From: Desulfobacula sp.
GTDB lineage: Bacteria > Desulfobacterota > Desulfobacteria > Desulfobacterales > Desulfobacteraceae
Direction of reading: 5' to 3'
DNA: 8,129 bases
Assembly (NCBI GenBank): GCA_029940245.1
Contig: JAOZRF010000110.1
Location: 1-8,129 of the forward strand
In this document: positions 1 through 7,542 of the stretch, one piece after another
Numbering within the stretch: position 1 is the first letter of the stretch
Layout: the number at the start of each line of letters is the position of its first letter
Translations under genes and position numbers: made by a program
Notes under the pieces: model-generated
Seen by the model: the letters and a program-made list of their open reading frames with translations, nothing else
Told to the model about the DNA's origin: nothing
Databases searched by the model: none

Positions 1-1695
1 GATGGGAAATCCGCCATTATTGTTCAAACAGACCACCCTGTAAAGTATGACATCACTCAGGAAACCAGCAATAATAAACTGTTTTTAAATCTTTATAATA
101 CAATTATCCCGGAGCATCATAAACGTCCACTTTTAACTGAATATTTTAAATCCGCCGTTGAAAGGTTAATGCCGATTCAGGTTCCCGGGGAAAAAAAGAA
201 TTCTAAAATTGAAATAAAAATAAGGGATCAGGTACCTTACCGAATTGTTCAGAATCAAAATCTTATTTCATTATTTTTTGAGGCATCTGCGGTAGAGCCA
301 CCAGTATTTAGTAAAGCCATAAAAAAAGTATTAAGTGGCTCTCAAAATCAGAGGATTGAGCTCACTGGGCAGAAGACTGACCTGCCTGAAAAATCCCTGA
401 TAATAGCAGGTAAAAAACAAACCATGGAAGAAGCGATCTTTGGATCGCCAAAAAAATATACAGGTGAAAAAATCAAGCTGGATTTTTATGAAACAGATAT
501 TAAGAATGTATTCAGGATACTTAGAAGTGTTGGAAAGCTTAATTTTGCAATTGATAAGAATGTTGAGGGAAAGGTGACATTGACCCTTGAAAATCCGGTT
601 CCGTGGGATCAGGTGCTGGATCTTGTTTTAAAGATGAATAGCCTTGGAATGAAAAAAGAAGGAAATGTTATACGGATTGCCACCCTGGAGACATTGAAAA
701 AAGAAGAAAAGATGATGCAGGAAACCATTGTTGCCCGGCAGAAATCTTTGGAACAAAAACAGAATTTGGAAGAATTGGTAACAGAATATATTCCTGTAAA
801 TTATTCCGATGCAGCAGTAGATATCAAACCCCATATCGACCAAATTATGACAAAAGGCAGGGGTAAAATAAGTGTTGATAAACGGACTAATATGATCATT
901 ATCACTGATACTCAGGCTAAAATTGATCAAGCAAAGGAAATTATTTTTCGATTGGATAAAGTGACTCCGCAAATCATGATCGAGGCAAAAGTGGTTGAGG
1001 TTTCAAAGAATTTTTCACGGAAGCTTGGTCTTGGGATAAGCTTGGAGAAGACTCAAACTGCTCACACAGGGAGAAATAAAGATTTCGCCATTGCTTTAAA
1101 CACTCCGGTTTCATTCGACAGTGGCGGCGGCTCCGGCGCGTTTAATTTTTATAAAATCCTGGGTTCCAATTTTTTAAATCTGAATGCACAAATAGAAGCA
1201 TCTGAAGTTAAGGGCGACTCAAAGATTATTTCTTCGCCCCGAATTCTGACACTGGACAATGAAACTGCCACAATAAAACAGGGGAAGGAAGTGTCATATC
1301 TTGAGCGGGATGATGCAGGGGGATCTGCCGTTAAATTTAAAAATGCTGATTTGCTGTTGGACGTCACTCCCCATGTCACACCGGATAAAAGAATTTCAAT
1401 GAAAATTCATTTGACAAAAGACAGTGTTATACCAGGAACTGATCCTCCGAATATTAGTACCAATGAAGTGAATACCGAGCTTTTGGTCAACAATAATGAT
1501 ACCATTGTCATTGGCGGAATAGTAATAACAACAGAGGGTGATAACAGCTATGGCCCCCCTTTCCTGTCTGATATTCCTATCCTGGGAAGACTTTTTAGAA
1601 CGGATGGAGTGAAAGATGATAGAAACGAGCTCTTAATTTTTATTACCCCATTGATTGTTCAATTGGAACAGAAAAAAAATATTACAACAGATTAA
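1..1695 (+). CDS. pilQ: Type IV pilus secretin PilQ, 5'-truncated by the window edge
   Basis: PilQ forms the multimeric outer-membrane channel through which the type IV pilus fibre exits. The frame is open from base 1, so the ATG at 169 is internal; 564 residues are visible and the signal peptide lies outside. In visible-residue numbering, about 1-95 look like a beta-rich AMIN domain (peptidoglycan-binding in PilQ and AmiC). About 156-228 are a secretin/TonB short N-terminal (STN) domain (KIKLDFYETDIKNVFRIL onward). About 260-330 are a NolW-like N1 domain (EYIPVNYSDA, then TNMIIITDT). The secretin barrel follows to about 556, with ISSPRILTLDN, TIVIGGI and the family signature PFLSDIPILGRLFR at 520-533. 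The C-terminus (ELLIFITPLIV) is typical. No frame break is visible. The AMIN domain favours PilQ over a type II secretion GspD. The stop codon overlaps that of the convergent PilW-like gene, with no terminator hairpin seen between them. Confidence 0.95.
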   Translation, partial: DGKSAIIVQTDHPVKYDITQETSNNKLFLNLYNTIIPEHHKRPLLTEYFKSAVERLMPIQVPGEKKNSKIEIKIRDQVPYRIVQNQNLISLFFEASAVEPPVFSKAIKKVLSGSQNQRIELTGQKTDLPEKSLIIAGKKQTMEEAIFGSPKKYTGEKIKLDFYETDIKNVFRILRSVGKLNFAIDKNVEGKVTLTLENPVPWDQVLDLVLKMNSLGMKKEGNVIRIATLETLKKEEKMMQETIVARQKSLEQKQNLEELVTEYIPVNYSDAAVDIKPHIDQIMTKGRGKISVDKRTNMIIITDTQAKIDQAKEIIFRLDKVTPQIMIEAKVVEVSKNFSRKLGLGISLEKTQTAHTGRNKDFAIALNTPVSFDSGGGSGAFNFYKILGSNFLNLNAQIEASEVKGDSKIISSPRILTLDNETATIKQGKEVSYLERDDAGGSAVKFKNADLLLDVTPHVTPDKRISMKIHLTKDSVIPGTDPPNISTNEVNTELLVNNNDTIVIGGIVITTEGDNSYGPPFLSDIPILGRLFRTDGVKDDRNELLIFITPLIVQLEQKKNITTD

Positions 1696-2448
1696 TTAAG
1701 CTCAGAAAGTTTTTTTGTGGCTTCCCTTGCTAAAGGAGATGTTTCAGGAACAAGTTGTAATACCAACTCCCAGGATTTTTTCGCCTTTTTAAAGTCTTTT
1801 AATGCTGTATAGACTTTTGCCAGATCCGCATGAAGAATGGCAGCTCCCGGGTTTTTTTCCAAGCGCATGATGAAGAAATTTAATGGCATGGGGATAGTAC
1901 CCTGTTTCAATGTAAATGGATGCAAGTCCATGAATGGCGATTAAAAAATCAGGCCTGATTTCCAGGGATTTTTCAAAATATATTTTAGCGGTCTTATACA
2001 TTTTTTGATGAAAATATGCCCATCCAAGATTTGCCAGTGGTGTTTCAGGCGTAGCATATAAAAGATTGCCGGAAATTTCTTTAAAACAGCGAATGGCAAG
2101 ATCCCATTTTTTTTGCTTGAGATATGCAGCCCCCAGATTGTTTTTTGCCCGGGTAGAGTCGGGTTTCAGATTTAATGCTTTTTTAAAATGGGTTTCAGCA
2201 AGGTCAGGCCGGTCTTTTGCCAGATAAACAAGGCCGAGGCTGTTATTGAGCCGGGGATCATCAGGAAGGGTTTTATAGGCATCAAGAAGATTTCTTAATG
2301 CAGCCGTATATTGCCCCGAATTATAATATTCTTCGCCTACCCTCTGGGTTGCTACAGCAATCCTTCTCTTTTTTTCTGTATTGATAGTTTTAGATGCACA
2401 GGATGCCAAAAAAAGAAAGGCAAGAACCAGGCAAATAAGATTTTTCAT
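1692..2448 (-). pseudogene. pilW: PilW/PilF-type TPR lipoprotein (type IV pilotin), frameshifted
   Basis: PilW/PilF proteins are outer-membrane lipoproteins with six TPRs that help PilQ localise and multimerise. The reading starts at ATG 2448, with AAAGGA 9 bases upstream. It has a lipoprotein signal (MKNLICLVLAFLFLASC) with lipobox LASC and Cys17 as the lipidated residue. Five TPRs follow at about 33-66, 67-100, 101-134, 137-170 and 171-204; the third to fourth carry the family-like NLLYATPE...LANLGWAYF. In the fifth TPR the frame breaks after GKKPG: the original frame gives a non-TPR tail ending at 1789 (219 aa), while the +1 frame continues AAILHADLAKVYTALKDFKKA and completes a sixth TPR to the stop at 1692. 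Removing one base gives about 251 aa, matching the usual PilF size. The gap to the upstream LysM gene is 13 bp and the SD overlaps that gene's stop, so it is the last gene of the unit. The PilW assignment is by motif and context; the frame break may be real or a sequencing error. Confidence 0.82.
1851..1860 (-). other. Frame-disruption site at an A7 run in pilW
   Basis: On the coding strand the sequence is GGAAAAAAACCCGGGAGC, with seven A's at 1852-1858 followed by CCC and GGG. Loss of one base from the A, C or G run joins the two TPR frames seamlessly (GKNPGAAIL or GKKPGAAIL), both good TPR sequence. An extra A in the homopolymer is the simplest explanation, either as a sequencing or assembly indel or as a recent mutation. 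Confidence 0.8.
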
Positions 2449-2457
2449 ATGATATTT

Positions 2458-2463
2458 TCCTTT
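2458..2463 (-). promoter_or_regulatory. Ribosome binding site of the pilW-like gene
   Basis: AAAGGA on the minus strand lies 9 bases before ATG 2448 and shares bases with the TAA of the upstream LysM gene (2464-2462). This placement supports the chosen start and suggests translation is coupled to the end of the LysM gene. Confidence 0.6.
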
Positions 2464-3940
2464 ATTGAGTGGGGGTCAGCTTTTCAGTCGTTAAGATCTT
2501 TATCCCTTCTTTTTTCAGGTAATCTATACCATCCGTATTCAGTGGTTTGACAGGAATAAATAATTTATCCTGTTCTTTAACAGCGTAAAGGCCATCAATC
2601 CGTTGAATCGTTCCTTCGGTAGAAAAAGAAGGGTTTACCCATGTGGTATATCCAAGATGTGAGAATAATTTTTGGCTCAGTTCAAGGACCGTCAATTTGG
2701 GAGTGATTGACATAATTTCAAAATCTCTTTTTTCCAAAACCGCTAACGCGGCGCCATAAACATTTCCAAAATTGATCAACAGATCGGTTGTATCTTTTCT
2801 TATCACCCGGCCAAAGGATGCCTCAAGGTTAATAGTATTGAGCATAAAAGGTATTTTTTCATCTGGGATATAGTCATAATTTGTCTGCGAAAGAAGTGTT
2901 TCAATAATTTTTTTATATTCAATGATTATATTTTTTTTAGGGATCATTTTACTATTATTTTTTATTTTATCAATGGCTTCGGCCATTAATTGAATTTTTA
3001 AATTTTTCCAATACATTTGTACACTTTTTAATAGCGCATCATTCACATTATCGCCCGAGGTGATAAGCATTTTGGAACCATCATCGGTTTCAATAACAGG
3101 GGTTGATGATAAATTAAGAACCTGGGTTGAATTGTTTTTCCCTGGAAAATACATTTTGCCGCGGCTTAAAAGGGTACCACCAATGAGTGAAGAATATTTT
3201 TTTAATTGTATCAGTTTGTAGGGTTCTAATTTTAATTGTTTTTCATCCTGCTCTTTTATTCCAGTTTGATTTTGTGCGGCTTTCCCTGAAACAAGAAATT
3301 TAAACCATGGTTGTGATTTTATGGAAGGGTCAGGCAGGTAAATATTATCACCTTCATAAATAATATTGATATTTTTTATATTGGGGTTTGCCAGTTTAAA
3401 GGCCTTTAATCCTTCTTTTGAAATAGATCCTTTTTTTTCTAAAAAATTTTTATCCATCAGGCTAGTAACATTTTCCCCTTTTTTAACTTTATGTTTTTTT
3501 ATAAATGGATATAGATCCAGGTCGTCCGGCAGGGTTGAAAATTCGATGACAGGGATATCAATACTACCCGGGGTTATTTGTTCATAGTCGTTTTTGTCTG
3601 TTTTTTTTAAGGGAATAAGGATTTGGGTGCCAGGCTTAATAGCATAAATGTTTCTTTTTTGCGGATTGATTTTTTTGAAAATGAATTTGTAATTTGGGAA
3701 ATCTTTTTTTGAGATTTCCCCCTTTTTTTTAAAAATTTTATATAACCAGTCATTTTTTTTGACAATATAAGGTTCACAGAGGATATTTCCATATTTATAT
3801 TTAAAAAGTGAATACTTTTTGTAAGTGGTCTTAACCCCCTTAGTTTTGGCTTCACTATGGGACAAAAAGGGGAATGCAGTAAAAATGCAAATGGATAAAA
3901 TGGTGAAAATGAATATCCTTAAAAAAAATTTCTTTTTCAT
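2462..3940 (-). CDS. Exported LysM-domain protein with an unassigned C-terminal half
   Basis: This 492-residue protein is probably periplasmic and peptidoglycan-binding. A basic start (MKKKFFLR), a hydrophobic stretch to about residue 26 and a possible cleavage near SHSEA form a signal peptide without a lipobox. Two LysM-like modules are visible: about 57-111 (PYIVKKNDWLYKIF ... INPQKRNIYAIKPGTQILIPL) and about 148-204 (KHKVKKGENVTSLMDKNF ... NPNIKNINIIYEGDNIYLPD). Residues from about 240 to the end match no family I recognise; they contain GGTLLSRGKMYFP, TPVIETDDGSKMLI and a Lys-rich helical stretch near 300-350. No hydrolase motif (NlpC/P60, M23, amidase) is apparent. ATG 3940 has AAAGGT 13 bases upstream, and thrC ends 6 bp before it. 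The gene is very rich in Lys, Asn and Ile with many A/T homopolymers. By context it could anchor the pilus secretin to the wall, as TsaP or FimV do, but this is inference. Confidence 0.8.
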   Translation of the reverse strand: MKKKFFLRIFIFTILSICIFTAFPFLSHSEAKTKGVKTTYKKYSLFKYKYGNILCEPYIVKKNDWLYKIFKKKGEISKKDFPNYKFIFKKINPQKRNIYAIKPGTQILIPLKKTDKNDYEQITPGSIDIPVIEFSTLPDDLDLYPFIKKHKVKKGENVTSLMDKNFLEKKGSISKEGLKAFKLANPNIKNINIIYEGDNIYLPDPSIKSQPWFKFLVSGKAAQNQTGIKEQDEKQLKLEPYKLIQLKKYSSLIGGTLLSRGKMYFPGKNNSTQVLNLSSTPVIETDDGSKMLITSGDNVNDALLKSVQMYWKNLKIQLMAEAIDKIKNNSKMIPKKNIIIEYKKIIETLLSQTNYDYIPDEKIPFMLNTINLEASFGRVIRKDTTDLLINFGNVYGAALAVLEKRDFEIMSITPKLTVLELSQKLFSHLGYTTWVNPSFSTEGTIQRIDGLYAVKEQDKLFIPVKPLNTDGIDYLKKEGIKILTTEKLTPTQ

Positions 3941-3946
3941 AAATTA

Positions 3947-5449
3947 TCAAGATACCTTTAAGTTCAATCTTTCAGCAATTTTATCGGAAATATCTTTTAT
4001 GAATTTTTTAAAAGTTTCTTCTCCCAGTCGGTTTTTTTGTGATGGAATTATATCAGGATCATCCGGCAGTATCAGACAAGGTTGGTTAATATTGTCTAAA
4101 TCAGTAATAATTTTATAGTCTTCAGGCATCTGTGATTTAAAATAAAGATCCTGGAATTCTGAAAATTTAATGGCATGAGCCGTTGCATCAAGTATTGCGG
4201 TTTCCCTGTTTGTAACAATATTTTTTTTAAACGCCTGCACAAGTCCTGCAAGGCATTCTCCTCCCTGGGTACATGCAATATGTCCATTTTTATTGGCGGC
4301 AAGCTGGCAATCCATAATGGACTGCTCTGTTACCTGGACAAAGAATACCTGGTGACGACCGGCTTGAGCATTATATTTTTTTGCAATTGCTACGACCCTG
4401 GGCATTGAAACCGGATTGCCTATCATTGCAGCCTGGGCAACGCTTGGTTTTGTGTCCACAGGTCTAAATTTTCTTTTTGCCTCGTCGGGTTCAAGATAGT
4501 ATTGATAGACAGGGTTTGCATGTTCTGACTGAACACCGATTATTTTTGGCAGGCAGTCAATGATATTGGCTTCATAAAATTTAATAAATCCGTTCATAAT
4601 GGCTGAAATATTCCCTGCATTTCCAATAGGGACAACCACCACTTTGTCTTTCATATTCCAGTCAAAATCCTGGGCAATTTCATAAGAATAGGATTCCTGA
4701 CCCAGAATTCGCCAGGCATTTTTTGAATTTAAGAGCGCAACGGAATATTTAGTTGATAAGTGCTCTACGATTTTCATGCAATCATCAAAAACGCCTGGAA
4801 CTTCAAAGACTTGTGCTCCGCTTCCCAGGGGCTGTGAAAGTTGTTGACTCGTTACCTTTTTATGGGGCAAAAGAACAGCAGATTTTATTGAAGGCCCAAG
4901 ATATGAAGCATAGAGAGCTGCTGCAGCAGAAGTATCACCTGTGGAGGCGCATATTGCGATGACATTTGATACAAGATGTTTATCAATCAGATATTTGATA
5001 CTGGACATGGCACTGGCCATTCCACGATCTTTAAAAGACGCGCTGGGATTTTGCCCGTCATTTTTATAGAAAAATGAAAGCCCAATCTTTTTTTTCAGGG
5101 TTTCACCGGCTTCAATAACAGGGGTGTGGCCTTCACCAAGATAAATGATGGATTCTAACGGAATGCTTGGTCCGATAAATTCGTGATACCGGTATATCCC
5201 CTTTAGAGCAGGAATTTTCAGCATTTTTCTGAAATCAAATATTTTTTGCCAGAGCTTTCCGGGAATTTTTTTCAGCAAGTCAGCGTTTTTATCCTGAATG
5301 AGCAGGACCTGATTGCACTCAGGGCAGACATATAATAATTTTTCTATTGAGTATTCAGCAGAACACCCCAGGCATTTATAATAAAGCTCACCCTGAACCT
5401 TTGGTATGATATAGGGTTTTATATCTTCCGGAAAAAAATCAAGCTTCAT
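3947..5449 (-). CDS. thrC: Threonine synthase (PLP-dependent, with N-terminal zinc-ribbon-like segment)
   Basis: ThrC converts O-phosphohomoserine to threonine and phosphate in the cytoplasm, the last step of threonine synthesis. The 500-residue protein begins with a CxxC...CxxC segment (Cys26, 29, 42, 45; KCLGC and VCPEC), a zinc-ribbon-like element common in this threonine synthase type. The PLP fold follows with [11 protein letters not shown] (104-114), the Schiff-base lysine in [11 protein letters not shown] (Lys140), [15 protein letters not shown] (168-182) and the PLP phosphate-binding loop GNAGN (276-280). The start ATG 5449 lies inside serS, 11 bp of overlap, with an AGGTGATCC SD just upstream, so translation is probably coupled to serS. 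The LysM gene begins 6 bp after the TGA. A related PLP fold-type II enzyme is the main alternative, but the SASFKDRGM and Cys pattern favour ThrC. Confidence 0.92.
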   Translation of the reverse strand: MKLDFFPEDIKPYIIPKVQGELYYKCLGCSAEYSIEKLLYVCPECNQVLLIQDKNADLLKKIPGKLWQKIFDFRKMLKIPALKGIYRYHEFIGPSIPLESIIYLGEGHTPVIEAGETLKKKIGLSFFYKNDGQNPSASFKDRGMASAMSSIKYLIDKHLVSNVIAICASTGDTSAAAALYASYLGPSIKSAVLLPHKKVTSQQLSQPLGSGAQVFEVPGVFDDCMKIVEHLSTKYSVALLNSKNAWRILGQESYSYEIAQDFDWNMKDKVVVVPIGNAGNISAIMNGFIKFYEANIIDCLPKIIGVQSEHANPVYQYYLEPDEAKRKFRPVDTKPSVAQAAMIGNPVSMPRVVAIAKKYNAQAGRHQVFFVQVTEQSIMDCQLAANKNGHIACTQGGECLAGLVQAFKKNIVTNRETAILDATAHAIKFSEFQDLYFKSQMPEDYKIITDLDNINQPCLILPDDPDIIPSQKNRLGEETFKKFIKDISDKIAERLNLKVS

Positions 5450-6728
5450 GATGGATCACCTTTTGACCTCCCATGTATGATACCAGAACATCAGGAATAA
5501 TAACAGATCCGTCAGCCTGCTGATAATTCTCTAATATGGCAGCAAATGTCCTTCCTACAGCCAGTCCGGAACCATTCAGGGTATGGACATAATCCAGTTT
5601 TTTGGTATCCTTTCTTCGGAATCGTATGCCGGCACGCCTGGCCTGAAAATCCAGACAATTGCTACAGGAAGAGATTTCCCTGTAAAGCCCCCCTTTGCCC
5701 TGGCCCGGCATCCATACTTCAATATCATAGGTTTTTGTTGCTGAAAAACCTAAATCTCCAGTGCAAAGCGTGACAACATGGTAGGGCAGTTCAAGAAGCT
5801 GGAGAATTTTTTCAGCATTGGAAAGCAGTGATTCAAGCTCCTCAAATGAAGTCTCCGGAGTTGTCAGTTTAACCATTTCCACCTTGTTGAACTGGTGTTG
5901 ACGTATTAACCCTCTGGTGTCCCTGCCGTAGGAACCTGCTTCAGATCTGAAACAGGGTGTATAAGCTGTGAACTTGCAGGGAAGCATTGCTTCGTCAATA
6001 ATTTCATTGGCATAAATATTGGTCATGGGAACTTCAGACGTCGGGATCAAGTAATAATCCCAGCCTTCAAGTTTAAAAAGGTCTTCTTCAAACTTTGGCA
6101 ATTGGCCGGTTCCCGTCATGGTGGTTTTGTTCACAATAAAGGGAGGCAGGGTCTCAATGTAGCCATGTTGAGAAATGTGGGTATCCAGCATAAAATTGAT
6201 GAGGGCTCTTTCAAGTCTGGCACCATTTCCAAAATATAGGGGAAATCTTGCGCCGGTGAGTTTTGCCGCCCTTGTAAAATCAAGAATACCCAAGTCCTCA
6301 CCAATGTCCCAATGGGGCTTTATAGTAAAATCAAATTTTTTTGGTTCACCCTGGGTTTTTTCAAGCCTGTTTTCAGTATCATCTTTCCCGACAGGGACAT
6401 CTTTATGGGGAATATTCGGCAGACGGATCAGAAAATCATTGATATCGGTTTCGATAATTGAAAGTTCTTTGTCCAGTTTTTTTATGGTTTCAGAAACTTG
6501 CCGCATTTGTTCAATAAAAGAGGAAGCCTTTCTCCCTTCTTTTTTCATTTTTGCGATATCATCGGAAACGATATTTCTTTTATGCCTGAGTTCTTCTATT
6601 TCCAAAAGTAAGGTTTTTCTTTTATCTTCATTATTTAAAAGTAAGGTGAAGTCTATTTTGGCCCTTCTTTTTTCCATGCTTTTTTTAACGAGTTCCAGAT
6701 TGCCTTTTATATATTTTAAATCCAGCAT
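5439..6728 (-). CDS. serS: Seryl-tRNA synthetase
   Basis: SerRS charges tRNA-Ser with serine via seryl-adenylate in the cytoplasm. The 429 residues match the usual bacterial length. Residues 1 to about 110 form the helical coiled-coil arm that binds the tRNA long variable arm, starting with the conserved [10 protein letters not shown]. The class II core shows motif 1 near 172-198, [14 protein letters not shown] (205-218), the serine-binding TSE in PTSEVP (229-234), motif 2 [21 protein letters not shown] (260-280) and motif 3 [17 protein letters not shown] (387-403) with Arg393. The end, [11 protein letters not shown], is close to the usual form. ATG 6728 is the only sensible start, since an in-frame TAA lies four codons upstream; its SD (AAGGT) is rather far, about 14 bases away. 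serS is the first gene of the serS-thrC-LysM-pilW unit. Confidence 0.97.
   Translation of the reverse strand: MLDLKYIKGNLELVKKSMEKRRAKIDFTLLLNNEDKRKTLLLEIEELRHKRNIVSDDIAKMKKEGRKASSFIEQMRQVSETIKKLDKELSIIETDINDFLIRLPNIPHKDVPVGKDDTENRLEKTQGEPKKFDFTIKPHWDIGEDLGILDFTRAAKLTGARFPLYFGNGARLERALINFMLDTHISQHGYIETLPPFIVNKTTMTGTGQLPKFEEDLFKLEGWDYYLIPTSEVPMTNIYANEIIDEAMLPCKFTAYTPCFRSEAGSYGRDTRGLIRQHQFNKVEMVKLTTPETSFEELESLLSNAEKILQLLELPYHVVTLCTGDLGFSATKTYDIEVWMPGQGKGGLYREISSCSNCLDFQARRAGIRFRRKDTKKLDYVHTLNGSGLAVGRTFAAILENYQQADGSVIIPDVLVSYMGGQKVIHHEA
5453..5463 (-). promoter_or_regulatory. Extended Shine-Dalgarno of thrC inside serS
   Basis: The minus strand reads AAAGGTGATCC, 3 bases before ATG 5449 at its 3' edge. 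AGGTGATCC is complementary to nine bases near the 3' end of 16S rRNA (GGATCACCT of GGATCACCTCCTT). It lies within the last serS codons and supports the 5449 start and efficient re-initiation. Confidence 0.6.
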
Positions 6729-6789
6729 TTTGTTTATTATTTACCTTTTTTACATTCTCTAAGTTCTTATTTTAAAAGATTCTTTAACA

Positions 6790-6826
6790 ATTATGACCTG
6801 ATACCATGAGGGGTGTAAACAGTCAA
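6790..6826 (-). promoter_or_regulatory. Candidate promoter region of the serS operon
   Basis: Two overlapping sigma-70-like options are visible on the minus strand. One is TTTACA (6819-6814) with an 18-base spacer to CATAAT (6795-6790). The other is TTGACT (6826-6821) with a 17-base spacer to TATCAG (6803-6798). Either leaves a leader of about 55-70 bases before ATG 6728. The leader is A-rich and I see no T-box or other riboswitch in it. Confidence 0.4.
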
Positions 6827-6839
6827 TGATTATTGCAGG

Positions 6840-6865
6840 TTGACAATTTGGCAAAGGTGTATAAT
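6840..6865 (+). promoter_or_regulatory. Candidate promoter of the 5-FCL family gene, short spacer
   Basis: A perfect TTGACA (6840-6845) is followed by a perfect TATAAT (6860-6865), but the spacer is only 14 bases against the usual 16-18. Both hexamers fit the gene at 6908, giving a leader of about 35 bases. The short spacer may mean weak or activator-dependent use, or that one hexamer is fortuitous. Confidence 0.4.
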
Positions 6866-6893
6866 AGTTTCTTAAAATATTGCTTGAAATAAC

Positions 6894-6899
6894 AAGGGA
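6894..6899 (+). promoter_or_regulatory. Ribosome binding site of the 5-FCL family gene
   Basis: AAGGGA lies 8 bases before ATG 6908 and only 5 before TTG 6905. The spacing favours the ATG as start. Confidence 0.55.
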
Positions 6900-6907
6900 C
6901 AAAATTG

Positions 6908-7498
6908 ATGGATGAAACAAAGTATTGGAAAATAAATAATTTGGTATTGGTGGACAAGCGGTTGGAAAGCCTTGCAAAAGAAGAACTTTTAAAAAAATAT
7001 GAAAAGATTGAGGATAAGCTTTTTGAGTTTGCCAACTTTATGGAAGCACGGTTGGTTTTTTTGTATACACCAATTAGTAATGCAATTATACCCACAGAAA
7101 AAATTATTAAAAAAGGATTGCAGATAGAAAAAGAAATTGCTCTGCCTATATTTACCTATGCAAAAAATGCCATTAATATTTATAAAATCAATAATTATGA
7201 CAGAGATCTTGTAAAAAATTCCAATGATGTCCTTGAACCGGATATTAAAAAATGTAAAAAAATACCATCGGAAAATATTGACATTGCCATTATACCAGGA
7301 CTTGCATTTGATGATAAAGGCGGCAGAATAGGGTTTGGTAATAATTTTTATACAAAACTGATTACAAAACTGCCTGAAACCTGTAGAAAAGTGTCCCTTG
7401 CCTATGAGGAACAGATTGTTGATCAGATCCAGATGGAATCAAGAAAATTTACAGTTGACATTATTATTACGGATAAACGGGTCATTTATAAAATTTGA
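6908..7498 (+). CDS. Divergent 5-formyltetrahydrofolate cyclo-ligase family protein
   Basis: The family (MTHFS, Fau/YgfA) converts 5-formyl-THF to 5,10-methenyl-THF with ATP, in one-carbon metabolism in the cytoplasm. The 196 residues fit the family length. The signature region is present at 129-148: IPGLAFDDKGGRIGFGNNFY, resembling the family's PGxAFDxxGxRLGxGxGYYDR. NSNDVLEP (104-111) matches the mid-protein EP segment, and VSLAYEEQIVDQI (162-174) with FTVDIIITDKRVI (181-193) matches the C-terminus. It departs from typical members: NNFYTK replaces GGYYDR, the usual HD before the last strand is missing, and the basic N-terminal RxxLR-type motif is not seen. ATG 6908 has AAGGGA (6894-6899) 8 bases upstream; a TTG at 6905 directly precedes it in frame and is an alternative. 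Fold assignment is good, activity uncertain. Confidence 0.8.
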   Translation: MDETKYWKINNLVLVDKRLESLAKEELLKKYEKIEDKLFEFANFMEARLVFLYTPISNAIIPTEKIIKKGLQIEKEIALPIFTYAKNAINIYKINNYDRDLVKNSNDVLEPDIKKCKKIPSENIDIAIIPGLAFDDKGGRIGFGNNFYTKLITKLPETCRKVSLAYEEQIVDQIQMESRKFTVDIIITDKRVIYKI

Positions 7499-7542
7499 AC
7501 CCATTGCTGTAATCCTGAAAATTGTCGGTTTTTAGTGCCTTT

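Noticed and set aside
628..972. Minus-strand open frame inside pilQ
   Set aside because: Phe/His/Cys-rich translation with no domain, fully antisense to secretin coding sequence.
169..1695. pilQ starting at ATG 169
   Set aside because: The same frame is open to base 1 and encodes the AMIN domain upstream of this Met, so the gene enters from the left edge.
1850..1862. Programmed -1 frameshift at the A AAA AAC heptamer
   Set aside because: The heptamer resembles a -1 slippery site, but rejoining the TPR frames needs +1 (loss of a base), so a -1 shift would not help.
3607..3855. Alternative-frame ORF within the LysM gene
   Set aside because: Its Lys/Ser-rich composition follows from A/T homopolymers, and the LysM frame has recognisable modules across the same bases.
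6175..6762. 195-residue plus-strand open frame opposite serS
   Set aside because: It is a low-complexity Ser/Phe/Leu-rich antisense shadow of a clearly real serS.
6729..6904. 6S RNA or a T-box leader in the divergent gap
   Set aside because: 6S RNA often neighbours 5-FCL genes, but I see no long closing stem or central bubble here, and promoter elements fill the space. No T-box motif or terminator hairpin is visible before serS.
7479..7502. Hairpin GGGT...ACCC at the end of the 5-FCL gene as a terminator
   Set aside because: The stem is AT-rich with mismatches and overlaps the stop codon, and no T tract follows directly.
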